From Dichotomocladium elegans (taxonomy: Eukaryota > Mucoromycota > Mucoromycetes > Mucorales > Lichtheimiaceae): 64,000 nt of DNA. Made by a program: the position numbers and the translations under genes. The first letter of the stretch is position 1. Every line of letters begins with the position of its first letter. This document shows, piece by piece, positions 10,917 through 21,708 of the stretch. The notes beneath the pieces were generated by a model that ran no database searches, had not been told where the DNA came from, and saw only the letters and a program-made list of their open reading frames with translations. The DNA lies in the NCBI GenBank assembly GCA_025716815.1, contig JAIXMN010000007.1:327501-391500 (forward strand). The letters run 5' to 3'.

Positions 10917-12159
10917 TTAGGATGCAGGGGTAGGTTGTGGTGTTGTTGATTGCGATACTACAGGAGACGGTGGTGCCTTTTGAACGATTTCTACATAGTT
11001 TGCGGGGAACATGCCCATGCGGCCATCCCTTAACCGGCCACGCCACCACTGGCTGGGCTGGTTTGTAACTGCATCATTTTTGGACAGGATGGCGACAATA
11101 TCGCCCTTCTTCATGGTGAGTTCGTTCGGGTTTTCTGCGGTAAAATCATAAGTGGCTCGGGCAAACTCAAGCTTTGCAGGATCCACCTTGCCCATCATCA
11201 TCGGATTCTGCTGTTGCTGCTGGAGTTTCATCTGCTCCTGTTGCTTAGCGGTGATGACCTGGATAAGCTTATGCATCAGGTAAGGGAGCCCGACGACCAT
11301 GAACAGGAAGATCATGATGGGTTTGCGTGACATCTTTGGCTTGCTGGCAAGTTTACTCTCGTAGTGCTGGAATTCCATGAAGTTCATTTCACCCGGTCGG
11401 CCAGGTTCAACACGGCCGAGAGCCTTGTTGATCATTTTGCGGGCGAGACGGTAAAGAGCGAATACGCTGAACACCTGGCCGAGGTAGCTGCGAAGATAAC
11501 CGAGCTGCTCTGCCATGCCGACAATGGCCATGAAACTCGAATGGGTGGCCATAAAAGTCGAATCGAGCATTTGCGCAAAACCTCCAAATGCTCCGACGAT
11601 CTGCTCAATTACTTCGAAAGCCGGTCGGGTTCCCATTTCCATGCGCTGTGTTAATCCCATCTCGCCTTCGGGACCTATTCGATTGCCATAGACACCGCCG
11701 CCACCGTACATGCCCGACCCAAAACGGTTGTAACTGCCGTAACCCCCGCCGTAGCCCCCATATGAGCCGCCGTACGTCCCATAGGTGCTCCCGTAGCCGC
11801 CCCCGTAGCGAGTGTACGAATTACCGTAGCCACTACCGTAGCCCCCATATGAATTGCCGTAGCCACCATAGGATGAACCATAGCTAGTAGCACCGAGAGG
11901 CATCGGCCCATAGGTGGTTGATCCGTATGCTATAAGAAGCGAAGCATAAATAATAGAATCCAGGCGTCGAATGGGTTAGGATTTAATTACCTGCTGGGCG
12001 GCTTAATGCAGTAGACGTCCCTGTAGCTGTCGTAGAGCGATCAGGAATGGGAGGTGCTGAGGATAATTCCGAGGTAACAGTAGAAGTAGCAGCTGATGGC
12101 GAAGTTACTGCGGTTGATCCAGCACCATTTACTTCCCAAGGTTTAGGTGGAGAAGGCAT
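10917..12159 (-). CDS. PEX13: Peroxin 13, peroxisomal docking protein with SH3 domain
   Basis: Pex13 is a peroxisomal membrane protein of the docking complex that receives cargo-loaded Pex5/Pex7 together with Pex14. Two exons (12159-11991 and 11929-10917) give 393 residues from ATG 12159, MPSPPKPWEVNGAGS. The Pro-Trp N-terminus 'PPKPWE' is typical of Pex13. A Tyr/Gly repeat region (YGGSYGGYGGGYGSYNRFG type, about residues 70-125) follows. Then come the Pex13 core with membrane segments (IMIFLFMVVGLPYLMHKL) and a C-terminal SH3 domain (ARATYDFTAENPNELTMKKG, then WWRGRL and GMFPANYVEIV). Stop is at 10919-10917. The YG repeat belongs to the class shown in other species to form a transport meshwork (family knowledge). 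Confidence 0.95.
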
Positions 12160-12503
12160 TGCAAACAGAGAGGTGAAAGGTGGGAGAAACAGGTGATGAT
12201 GAAATTGTTTATGGGCGGCCCAAATATCATTTGTCATGAAAATTGCAACCCCACACACCCAATCATGTACGGCCTTCTCACCCACCTTTCTCTCTTATCC
12301 TCACCCCCCCAACTCCACCTATGCACGTGACAAACCGACATTATCTATCCTTAAAAGGGTCAAATAATGTGTATGATATAAGTGAAAATCAACTGCGCCG
12401 CATGGTTGCAAAGTGAGCGTGAAAGCGTGCGTACAGCAGTGTGTGTTTGTGCGTGTTGAATTTTTTATTCCCCAAATCAAGAAGTTAGCTAGAAAGAGGC
12501 AAT

Positions 12504-13447
12504 TTACTTGCGGGACTATCGGGGAACGGCATCGCGTTAAAACCTGTCCTTTGATCCGATGTAACCTCTCCCCCTCCAAAAAAACCAACTGTACCTTGAT
12601 CTTCTTGAGATAGAACTCGAGTTCCTTACCCTCAAGAATGTAGCCGTCGCAGCGGCCGCTCTGGCCGGGGCGCGAAGCGATGATGGCATAGAGACGACCA
12701 GCAGAGAACTGGTCATCAAGGAGAGGGTCGACGGCAGCGTGCTCCTTGCGGGCAGCGAACTTCTTCTGGACGCTGTTGGACTTCTGGGCAACAGCGGCAG
12801 CGATCTCCTCAGCCTTGGAGGTAGCGAGCTTCTTCTTGCCGATGGCGAGAGCATAGTGGTTCTCGTACCACTGACGGAAGGGGGTGGCATCGATCTGAAC
12901 AACGGCGCCCTTGACCAAGGTGTTGGTGCGGACCAACTCGTTGTTGGTGGCGTTGTAGACGACAGTCAAGATACGGGTCTTGCGGGTGACGCCCTCGGAG
13001 CCCCAGGAGTAGTTGCCGGCTTCAAGGCGGAGACCACGGAACTTGGTGTTGCCACCGCGGGTACGGACAGCGTGGACACGCTTACCGCCGAGCTTGGTGT
13101 TGGCTGGGGGACGACCCAACTCAAACCTTGTTTTTTTGACAATTAGATCATTGAATTCTTTTTTTTTCGTGATCGATGCCTGTATTCTTACTTTCTCTTC
13201 TTGCGGTACTGAACACGTCTGGCACCGGTATGCCTAATTGACAAGGACAAGAGATAAAACAAAAAAAAAAAACGTCAAGATTCTGTTATGAGACCATGCC
13301 AGCGTGGTAGCGAAACTTACGAACGCTTGTGTCTCCAATCACGGCTGATACCTGAAGGCGAACATTGATTAGCATATTGAAAGGGATAGATGAATGGATG
13401 GATGGATGGATGGACGGGTGTGCTGCATCTTTCTCTCCCTTACCCAT
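12504..13447 (-). CDS. RPS8: 40S ribosomal protein S8 (eS8)
   Basis: This is a component of the small ribosomal subunit. The sequence reads [59 protein letters not shown] and on to [20 protein letters not shown] with the basic tail KSRK-stop at 12506-12504. Gene structure is extreme. Exon 1 contributes only ATGG (13447-13444), before GTAAGG. Exon 2 encodes ISRDWRHKR and exon 3 [14 protein letters not shown]. The last exon contributes just SRK and the stop (12515-12504). Introns early in the gene are typical of fungal ribosomal-protein genes. Intron 1 carries an ATGG/GGAT microsatellite. Length and order match eS8 throughout. Confidence 0.96.
13391..13415. repeat. ATGG/GGAT tetranucleotide microsatellite in RPS8 intron 1
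   Basis: About six tandem copies of GGAT/ATGG lie directly inside the first RPS8 intron (13443 to about 13352). Confidence 0.85.
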
Positions 13448-13601
13448 ATTGGTCGATGGATGAACGAAAAGGAGGAGCCAAGTATTACCATGGCACCAGC
13501 CTTTCAGCACGGCCAGCCCGGACGTTCAGACTCCGGCACTCACAGCAATCGCCGTTTCGCCAATCAAATTATCTTGTTATTTCCGCCTTGCACCAGTGAT
13601 G

Positions 13602-13605
<4 letters not shown>

Positions 13606-13635
<30 letters not shown>
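13606..13635. repeat. (GT)n microsatellite
   Basis: An uninterrupted run of about fifteen GT dinucleotides. Confidence 0.95.
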
Positions 13636-13636
<1 letters not shown>

Positions 13637-14283
13637 GGCGGTGGGGTTTGTCCAGGCTTTTGAGCATGATGTCGATGTTTATTTTAGCGAGGCTATGGCA
13701 AAATGGAAGGGAAAACGCCCGAAAGTGATAGCGATTGCAGTGATATGTATATGTCTATGGCGACAGCTCCAGGCGCAGCATCCGCGCCATTCACCATGCA
13801 AGTGTGTGTCTGACTGTGCTTGGATATCCATCTCGCATTGGGGGATGCTGGCATTGTAACCACATAAAAGGAAGGAGCACAATATTGTGAGCAGCCGTCA
13901 AATCGTGCCACGCTTTGCTACGAGAGTTCAAAGGCAGAGATATCCTTTTTATTTCGTCTTCTACGCAAGAGATGCCCCTCTTTGTCTACATGTTTGGCAA
14001 ATCAATGATGATCGCATAGCGGCATAATAAAGGAATTTTTATGGTACAAACGCAAATAAAGAAGAAAAAAATGAGCGAAGGGGATGGGAGGGGAAGAAGA
14101 CCGACACAGTGCCAAAATCTGCTTGCTTTACGCCTTCTCACCTCCCCATCCCGTTTTACTTGCCCAATATTGCACATGTGTAAGGTAAAAAAAGATGGCT
14201 GAAGTGATGTATAATGAGCTCGGCTGTTGTAAGCCCGCATATTGTATGTTCCATGTTGCAGTGGTGTAAATATGAGTGTGGTA

Positions 14284-14284
14284 C

Positions 14285-14320
<36 letters not shown>

Positions 14321-14321
14321 G
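14284..14321. repeat. (GA)n microsatellite
   Basis: GA repeats with one AAA interruption, just downstream of the LSM8 stop. Confidence 0.95.
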
Positions 14322-14344
14322 GAGATGCCAGGGGGAAAACGGGA

Positions 14345-14914
14345 CTAGGCCGTTGTTGATGCGAGCGGCTCTGCCTTGATTTGTGTAATGTCCATTTCGG
14401 CTTCCTTCTCCTCATCCAAAAGGCCGACCGTGCATCTAAATGAAACGCCTCCATGAATGAGCTGCACAGCCCCACTCCGATTCCTCCATGCCTTATGCAT
14501 CAAAGCAACTCACAAGCTATCGCCTCGGATAAGATAAAGGCCAAGAGGGATCACCTCTGTGCCATCCATGGAAAACGCGCGCTCTTCGCAATTCTGGAGA
14601 ATAACATTGGTGCTTTGATCGGTGCCGAGCAGAGTTCCCTGTAATGCAGATGCAGTGAGTCACTAGTCAGCTCGACATCCATGCTGGACTGTGTAGCTTA
14701 GGTAAGTGAGAGAGGAGGACAATGTGCATTGCTGCTGCTGCTGCTGCTCATTGTCCCCTTCCCTCGCCTGCGATTACTCACCACCAAAACGCGCCCGTCC
14801 AGCGTCACCACGAGGACTTTTTCTAAATAATCGAGCCTGTAAGCGTTCAATTTCGGAAAGCGAACAGCAACAATGTAAGTGCATACGGTTAGAAAATGCT
14901 TGGAGTAGACTCAT
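14345..14914 (-). CDS. LSM8: U6 snRNA-associated Sm-like protein LSm8
   Basis: LSm8 is the nuclear member of the LSm2-8 ring that binds the U6 snRNA 3' end for splicing. Three exons are certain. 14836-14782 encodes LDYLEKVLVVTLDGRVLV (Sm1 motif). 14638-14514 encodes GTLLGTDQSTNVILQNCEER and then PLGLYLIRGDSL (Sm2 motif). 14435-14345 encodes CTVGLLDEEKEAEMDITQIK and AEPLASTTA-stop. Sm residues (DGR, N in the TNVIL strand, IRGD) are present. The first exon is not settled: ATG 14914 (MSLLQ) suits the family but needs a donor I could not place in phase. About 96 residues is the usual length. Confidence 0.88.
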
Positions 14915-15130
14915 GTGTGATGGAGCGAAAGAACGCGGAAGAGCAAGCCGATGGTGGTGGTAGTAGTGAAGGATTTGGAACAAAAAGCGCAGTGCAAAAT
15001 TTACTTTCCATTTTCAAAATAATAAAAAAAAAATGTTCGCATAAAACTTGCTATTATCCCATAATTAAAGCAATCAACCTGTCAATGGCGTGCCGTTCTG
15101 GGATACTTGAGCCCTTTTCTCACTACTAAA
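14915..15130. other. Intergenic region upstream of LSM8
   Basis: AT-rich with an A9 tract at about 15025. It probably contains the LSM8 promoter. Nothing else is seen. Confidence 0.4.
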
Positions 15131-15398
15131 TCAGATGCACTCCGATATTACTTTATGCCTCTTCATTGAGAACGCTCGGGCGACTATGTTATTAGGAGCC
15201 TCTTGGAATCTCGGCCTCCATCGTTGTACGTACTGAACGAACCGTTGATGCATCCCTAGGTCATCTTGCTGCAGCCAAGACAAGACCACGCGGATAATTC
15301 CCTCCTGGAACACAGACACATCATCACCATTTAACATTATCCCACCCATCTTACTTGACGGAAAAGGATAGAGTGGGCAATTCTCAGAAAGGTTTACG
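15131..15398 (-). CDS. Small unknown protein, C-terminal two exons
   Basis: A coherent frame FLRIAHSILFRQ (up to 15355) joins across a clean 50-nt intron (GTAAG at 15354, CAG ending at 15305) to EGIIRVVLSWLQQDDLGMHQ, then FVQYVQRWRPRFQEAPNNIV, and a stop at 15133-15131. The Trp/Arg-rich helix-like text looks genuine, but no family is recognised and no convincing start was found. A candidate is ATG 15465, but its frame is stopped. It sits between LSM8 and the ACAP gene on the same strand. A truncated or pseudogenic copy is possible. Confidence 0.35.
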
Positions 15399-15560
15399 TA
15401 TTGGGGTTAGAGCTTCGATGGCTTTATGCGTCTAGACATTGCACTGTAGCATAGTAGATTAGATAAAGTTATTTGTGAAAGGAAGTCAAAGACATTAGTA
15501 TATATAATGGATACAAAAAAGATTATTATCGTTATTAACTAAATATATAGAATAATGTTA

Positions 15561-18297
15561 CTAAACAACAATCTTATCCGAACCGATGCTACTGCTGTGA
15601 TCATAATCATGCTGTGGTGGTGGCATACTCGAGCGTGAAATGAGTGTTTGGCCGCGTGCGGCGATCTTGGTGTTCACGTACTGAATGGCCTCGTCCTCCA
15701 CCAGTTCACCGAGTCCTACCAGCTCTGAGAGCGTATAACCTGTTGCTGGATCACTTAGGCTTGTATCTACCCCATTTTGGAATAAGAGCTCGGCCATTGG
15801 GAAAACGTGCTCCCTGTCATCGTTATTGTCGAGTACTGCTCGGCCATGGAGCAGTGCAAATTGTAGAGGGTACCGTATAGCATACTCGGTCGAGCTCTCG
15901 TCAAATGACCATGTGTCGTTGTTGTCGCCTTGACCTTGGTCTTGCTTCGGCTGCTCGTTCATCATAGGACCATTATTGTCATCTAGCTGGCATGCGTTCA
16001 CATCAGCACCCAACGCAATGGCCAACATGGCTGCAGGGATGTCATCGTGATTGATTGCCTGGAATAAAAGTGCCTGCGGATTTTGCGCCTGGTCGCTACT
16101 TTTATCGACAAAAGCGCGATCGACATATTTCGCCTGGATATACTTCAGTTTGACATTCCGAGGGTCGTCAGGCTTAGGGCAGACCGTTGCATTTGCGGCC
16201 CAAATGGCATTAGATCGCTCATTGCCAAGAGCTCGAAGTAAAGCAACAATGTCGGGCGTGTACGACGTGCTATCAAGTGTCAACGATCGAACCTTGGATA
16301 TGTGCGTACCCAGCGACCGATGGATACCCGAGCATTCTAAAATAAAACAGACCATTGCCATGTTAAATGGATTTCCAAGGAGATATAGATACTGCCTACT
16401 TGCCAATACATAAAACAATCCCAAGGTTAAGGGAGCACCATTCGGGGTTAGGGTCTTTACACTCTGCACAAAATGCGTTAGATGGATCTTGCTTGAGTTG
16501 GGATAAGAGTTGGGTATTGGGAAGAGCTGCTGCCGATTCTATAGTGTAAGAGGACGATGGCGGTTGCTGCTGCTGGTTTATGGATGTCGATTTGCCAAAG
16601 CTCAATGTTGACCAACGGAAGCGCTGTTGTTGTTGCTGTTGCTGCGAAGATGTGGGCTGCTGCGATGCGGTTGGCGGGGTATAATGAGTACCAGTGGCAA
16701 TGGTTGAATCATTGGTTGGTGGTGATGAGGATGTGCCAGGAAAAAGGTCATGCGGATCACCAAGTAGCCCACTCTGTCGCTTCCCCAGCCCACTCCTTAG
16801 AGCTCCACTCAGCGTGCGTACGTGATGTCTCTTCTTTTGTGGTTGTGACCCTTCATTTCCAACGTCACCAGGCTTCAATAAATCGACTGAGCTACCCATG
16901 CCGTTCAGCAGGCTCTCGATGGCATTATTGATTGTCGCGACCCAGCTCTGCATTTCTTCTTGCGAGGTCGCTTGATAGACGCGCCGAAAATGAGTTGTGA
17001 TGATTTCAAAACAGAACCTGCGGTCTGTATGGCGAGCCTCTCGAGCAGTCGCGAAACGCAAGTTGATAGGATCAATGTGAGTCTGAAGTTGCCCCTTCCA
17101 GTTGCTGTACTCATGCAACTGTCCTCCACTTAAGACACACCAGTATTTATGCCACTGGAGACCAGGTGCGCTGCTGACTCCTGTGTTGTTCTTTGATGGC
17201 TTCGATGTTGCAAATAAAAAGCCCTCTTTACGTCTACCACTACCCGAGATCAATTCGCGATCCTGCTGCTGAAGATCGCGGATTCCACGAAATCGATCGT
17301 CGGATGACAATGGCGGAACCTCGTCCACTTCTTCTTTTTCCGAGCCGATTCCATACTGCTGCAATGACAGCTGTTGTTCTGAGGCCTGTGGAAGATCAAG
17401 ATCACCTATGACAACCGATGGCTGTGGCTGTTGTTGTTGTTGTTGTGTTGTTGATGAAGCTTGAAAATCTCCTCCGTTGCGATTTTGCTGGTCAGACGAA
17501 TGCCGCGTTGGTGGCCGCTCGATCTTCAGCTCGAGTTGCTTCCGTTTTTCATACCGCTCCTTATTAACCTGATTCTGTTCACGCGATGCATCCGCCATCA
17601 CGACTGCCAGTTCATCTAATCCATGTTTGTAAGGCTCCAAGGTGGAGGCGATTGTTTGATAGAATGCAAATTGCTTTTGCTGGTAACTGAGCAGGTGGTA
17701 CAGGATCTCTTGATACTTCTTGCCACCGTGGAGATCCATGAGGAAAGAGTAATAATCAAAGCGACACAGATCAAAGTGTCGTTTTCGGTTCGTATGGGTT
17801 GTCGTCTCGGCCGCAGCATCGTCCTTTCGAGAGGAGGACTTTTTAAGGTACTTTGACAGGTGCGCGTAATAGTCTTTGCTCTCCTCTTCGAATTGGCGCT
17901 TATGGGTCTCGGCAGCCTTGATATCCATCTCATACAGCTTTTGCAACGGATCGACAAGGAGTGATTGCATCGAGTGCTCGAGTCGCTCCCACTGTTCGTG
18001 GATTTTCGGCCAGGTGTCGTTCAGGTAGTGAGTGAAGAGTGGATCAGCACACGGGATATCGCGCAACACTCGTACGAATTCAGCATCGGCCTCGAGCAAG
18101 GCCTGCTTCGTCTCAAGCGAGCGGTTTGCCGCTCGGAGTATGCGTTTGACATTCTGTTTGAGAGTACTGGTTTTGCCCTCTAATTGGGTCACAGTTGCGC
18201 GAAACAATGGCCCGTCGTCCAAATCTTGCTCCTCAATCCGAGCGAAGGGATCAGATGCCTTGCTGGCTGAGGAGGCAGGTAATGCTGTCTCAGACAT
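15561..18297 (-). CDS. BAR-PH-ArfGAP-ankyrin protein (ACAP/centaurin type)
   Basis: This is an Arf GTPase-activating protein that senses curved, phosphoinositide-rich membrane and switches off Arf. Exons 18297-16404 and 16336-15561 give 889 residues. There is a BAR domain at about 20-240 (VTQLEGKTSTLKQNVKRIL, then DPLQKLYEMDIKAAE) and a PH domain at about 345-470 (RKEGFLFATSKPSK, WHKYWCVLSGGQLHEY, ending in the Trp helix EMQSWVATI). A Gln/Ser-rich linker follows. The ArfGAP zinc finger is CAECKDPNPEWCSLNLGIVL then [20 protein letters not shown], with CX2CX16CX2C and the catalytic Arg in HRSLG. Ankyrin-like repeats (ALGADVNACQLDD) end the protein. The intron 16403-16337 splits the zinc finger and is only in frame with a GC donor (GCAAGT). 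It resembles ACAP1-3. Confidence 0.93.
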
Positions 18298-18549
18298 ATG
18301 CGAGGGAAAAAGTTGCGACTAGGAGAGAGAAAAAGAGAGAATAGAGAGAGAGAGAGAGCGAACTATGTGGGTGGGTGCGTGGGTGCGAGGAAGAGAGGAA
18401 AAGAAAGCAATAATGTGTCACTCAATACATCGTGGGTGGGTAATAAAATAGGAAAAGATTCAAAATGACAAGATGGGGGGACTTTTTTTTAATTTCAATT
18501 AGGGTAAAAGCAGTGTGTGTTGTTGCATGGGTGTATTATACATTTTAGA
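18298..18549. other. Short intergenic region with GA repeats
   Basis: A (GA)-rich tract at about 18325-18360 lies just upstream of the ACAP start. It contains the probable promoter of that gene and the aconitase 3' end. Confidence 0.5.
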
Positions 18550-21453
18550 TTAGGCAGATGCGGCAACCTTTTCACTGATAAGATTCAGTGCACTACCCTT
18601 CTTGAACCATTCGATCTGATCAACGCTCATTGTATGCTTTGCATCAATCCTGAGCTTGCTCCCGTCTGCCTTTGTTACAAGCAGTTGTACGGCCTTGCCA
18701 GGTGCAATATCCTTAACTCCCACTGTTTCAATGACATCACCTCCGGAAATCTTCTCCCAGTCTTTCTCATCTGCAAACGTCAACGGAAGCACACCCTGCT
18801 TCTTCAGATTGGTCTCGTGAATGCGCGCAAAGGAGCGGGAGATGATCAGAGGACAGCCGAGGAAGCGGACCTGCAAAGCCGCGTGCTCGCGAGCCGAACC
18901 TTCGCCGTAATTGTGCTAAATTAAAAAATATTAATTTTCGACAAAAATAAAAAAACCATCTCGACAACTTACATCAGCAATCACTGTCCAGGGGATATCT
19001 TGGCTCTTGTAGCTCTTAGCAACAGCGGGAATAGTATCGTCCTTGCCATTCGTCACATCATGGACCAGGTTGACTTGATTGTTGTCAGCATTGAGCGCAC
19101 CGATCAACGTGTTCTCAGCAATGTTCTCCAGATGCCCCTTATATTTGAGCCATGGTCCAGCTGCAGAAATGTGATCCGTTGTGCATTTGCCCTGCACCTT
19201 CACAAGGACGCGAACATTTTTGAATTCCTCGCCGTTCCACGGCCGGAAAGGTTCAAGGACTTGGAGTCGGTTAGAGGTAGGCGAGACTGCAACTTCGACA
19301 GAGGGAATGGGTTCGGGGGTCGGGGAAGGGGGTTCATAGGTTGCGCGGCCGGTTTCGAAACCCTGGATGGGCAGATCATCACCTTGGGGAGGCTGGAAGC
19401 GGAACTCTTTCCCATCCTTGTCCTTTAAGGTATCTACCATGGGATTGAAGGATAACTTGCCCGCAAAGGCCATAGCTGTGACAAGCTCGGGTGCAGCCAA
19501 GAAATTCATAGTCTTCGGATTACCATCATTACGGCTGCGGAAGTTACGGTTGAATGAGGTCATAATAGCGTTCTCCTCCTTCTTGGACTTGTCGATATCG
19601 TTACGGTTCCACTAAAACCCGGTATTAGCATAAGCAAACGCACGTCGGTCTAACTTGCCCACATACCTGGCCAATGCAGGGGCCACAGGCATTTGCGAGC
19701 ACCTGGGCGCCGGCCTTTTCAAAGACAGCTGTCTGGCCGTCACGCTCAATGGTTGCACGAATCTGTTCCGAACCGGGAGTCACCAAGAAGCGCGATTGGA
19801 GAGGAACGCCGGCCTCAGTAGCCTGTTTTACGATTGAGGCCGCTCGAGACATGTCTTGATACGATGAGTTCGTGCAGCTACCAATCAAACCCGCAGAAAG
19901 TTCGTCCTTCCAACCATTTGCCTTGACAACGTCCTTGAATTTGCTGAGAGGCGTGCTCAGATCAGGAGTAAATGGCCCGTTGATATGGGGTTCCACCTCC
20001 GACAGATTGAGCTCGATAACCTTATCGTATTCAGAACCTTGGTCCGCACGCAAGTAATGTGCGTTAGCATCAGCTTCCTTTGCGACATCTGAGCGGCCAG
20101 TGGCAGAGAGATATGCGCGCATGCTTTTGTTATAGGGGAAGAGAGAGGTTGTAGCACCGACTTCCGCACCCATGTTGGTGATCGTGGCCATACCAGTGCA
20201 CGACAGTGTGTCGACACCTTCGCCAAAATATTCGATTATGTGACCAGTACCACCCTGCATATGCTTTATCGTCAATCATTCATCGAATATTTACTTTCAA
20301 TTTATGCTACTTACACGGACGGTGAGCTGACCAGCCAGCTTGAGAATCACATCCTTCGGGGAAGCCCAGGGATTCAACTTGCCAGTGAGCTTCACACCAA
20401 TAACGTTGGGTGCCTTGAGCTCCCATGGAATAGCCGCCATCGCATCTACAGCATCGGCACCACCAACGCCAATAGCAACCATACCCAAACCACCTATATC
20501 GAACATTACCAATAAGCAAAGAGCGTCCAAGTCCCCAGTCTAAACGGTTTCTCGCTCCTTTTTTTTATAAACCATACCTGCATTGGGAGTGTGACTATCC
20601 GTTCCTAGCATCAGGCCGCCAGGAGCGGCATAGTTTTCAAGTACGATTTGGTGGATGATACCACTTCCAGGTTTCCAGAAAGCAATGCCGTACTTCTTTG
20701 CAGCGCTCTCTAAGAAATCGAAAATTTCCTTGTTGTTGACAACGGACGAGGCAACATCTTTGTCAGCACCATTTTCGGCTACAATCAAGTGATCACAGTG
20801 GATTGAAGAAGGGACTGCAGTCGTAGACATGCCGGAAATCATGAACTGGAGGAGCGCCATTTGTGCAGAGGCATCTATGTAGATCAATGTTCAATCGCCT
20901 TCCCACCCATTTCTTTCCCTCCTCACGGGTAGCTTGCAGCAATACCTTGCATGGCAACACGGTCTAACCAAACATATGAGTTTTAGCATTCAACCCTACT
21001 ACCTTTTCTTTTGCTCTTGAGCCAATACGCTGTACTACATACCAGGCGACAGTTTCAAGTAGGTCTCACCACGGACAGGAACCGTTTCCTCTGGGTTTGT
21101 CAAATGGGCATAAACAATCTTCTCCGCCAAAGTGAGAGGACGATTGTTGAGAATGCGTCGTACTTTGGCGAGATTGTCATTCAGCTTGGCGTAGGGTGGG
21201 GTAATCGAACGGCAGTCCTTCTCCGCCACCGGGTTCACAGCAGTAGCGAGGGTCCTACTTGCAGCTCTGAAGGCATGTCTTGGAGTCTATATACATATAC
21301 ATATATATATAAACGTGCGTGTGGTGTGCGTTTCAAAGCGAGAAGTCAACAATAATGGTAAAAAGGCGGATGTAGTGTGCGGATGTTATCCACATAATGA
21401 TGTATATTAATACTTGCCCGTCGGATGTTTTGCGACAAAAATGTGCTCGCCAT
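18550..21453 (-). CDS. ACO1: Mitochondrial aconitate hydratase (aconitase)
   Basis: This [4Fe-4S] enzyme interconverts citrate and isocitrate in the TCA cycle. The start ATG is at 21453 in the short exon 21453-21418 ([12 protein letters not shown]), joined by a GC-AG intron (21417-21287) to [20 protein letters not shown]. Together these are a basic, acid-free presequence, so it is the mitochondrial form. An 18-nt microexon (20963-20946) supplies DRVAMQ. Core signatures are [34 protein letters not shown], the cluster Cys in [18 protein letters not shown] and [44 protein letters not shown] and the swivel-domain [16 protein letters not shown]. It stops at 18552-18550. Every catalytic block is intact, and length is that of the family (about 780 residues). 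Confidence 0.96.
20946..20963 (-). other. 18-nt microexon of aconitase
   Basis: The exon ACCGTGTTGCCATGCAAG is flanked by TTAG and GTATT. With one base from each neighbour it restores the invariant aconitase segment DRVAMQD. Confidence 0.85.
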
Positions 21454-21708
21454 GTGAAGAGTTGGGGGGTTTGGTATAGAGAAAGAAAGAAAGGAAAGAC
21501 AGAAGTGATTGAGAAAAAGAAAAATAGAAAGAATATATACACTCTTGTTGACGCAAAACACAAGAGTTGACAGCGCAAGATCAAGATGTCGCTTCCAAAT
21601 ATGGCATGTCGGAGATCCTCCATGTTCCGCTGAGTGGACATCCCATCTAGCTGTATAGGCCCGAGAAGCGCACTTTTGATCTCACCCCCGGTTAGCGGAT
21701 AACTTCGT
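21454..21708. other. Intergenic region between aconitase and the CDK gene
   Basis: Aconitase promoter side and CDK 3' side. No gene is seen. Confidence 0.4.

Larger units (their letters stand above)
13448..14344. other. Intergenic region between RPS8 and LSM8
   Basis: This holds the RPS8 promoter side and the LSM8 3' side. A (GT)15 run lies at 13606-13635 and a (GA)-rich run at 14284-14321. I see no gene. Confidence 0.5.

Noticed and set aside
11690..11900. Repeated GGCTACGG-like units in PEX13 suspected to be a minisatellite or CRISPR-like array
   Set aside because: The repeats encode the Tyr/Gly-rich segment typical of Pex13 and vary in spacing.
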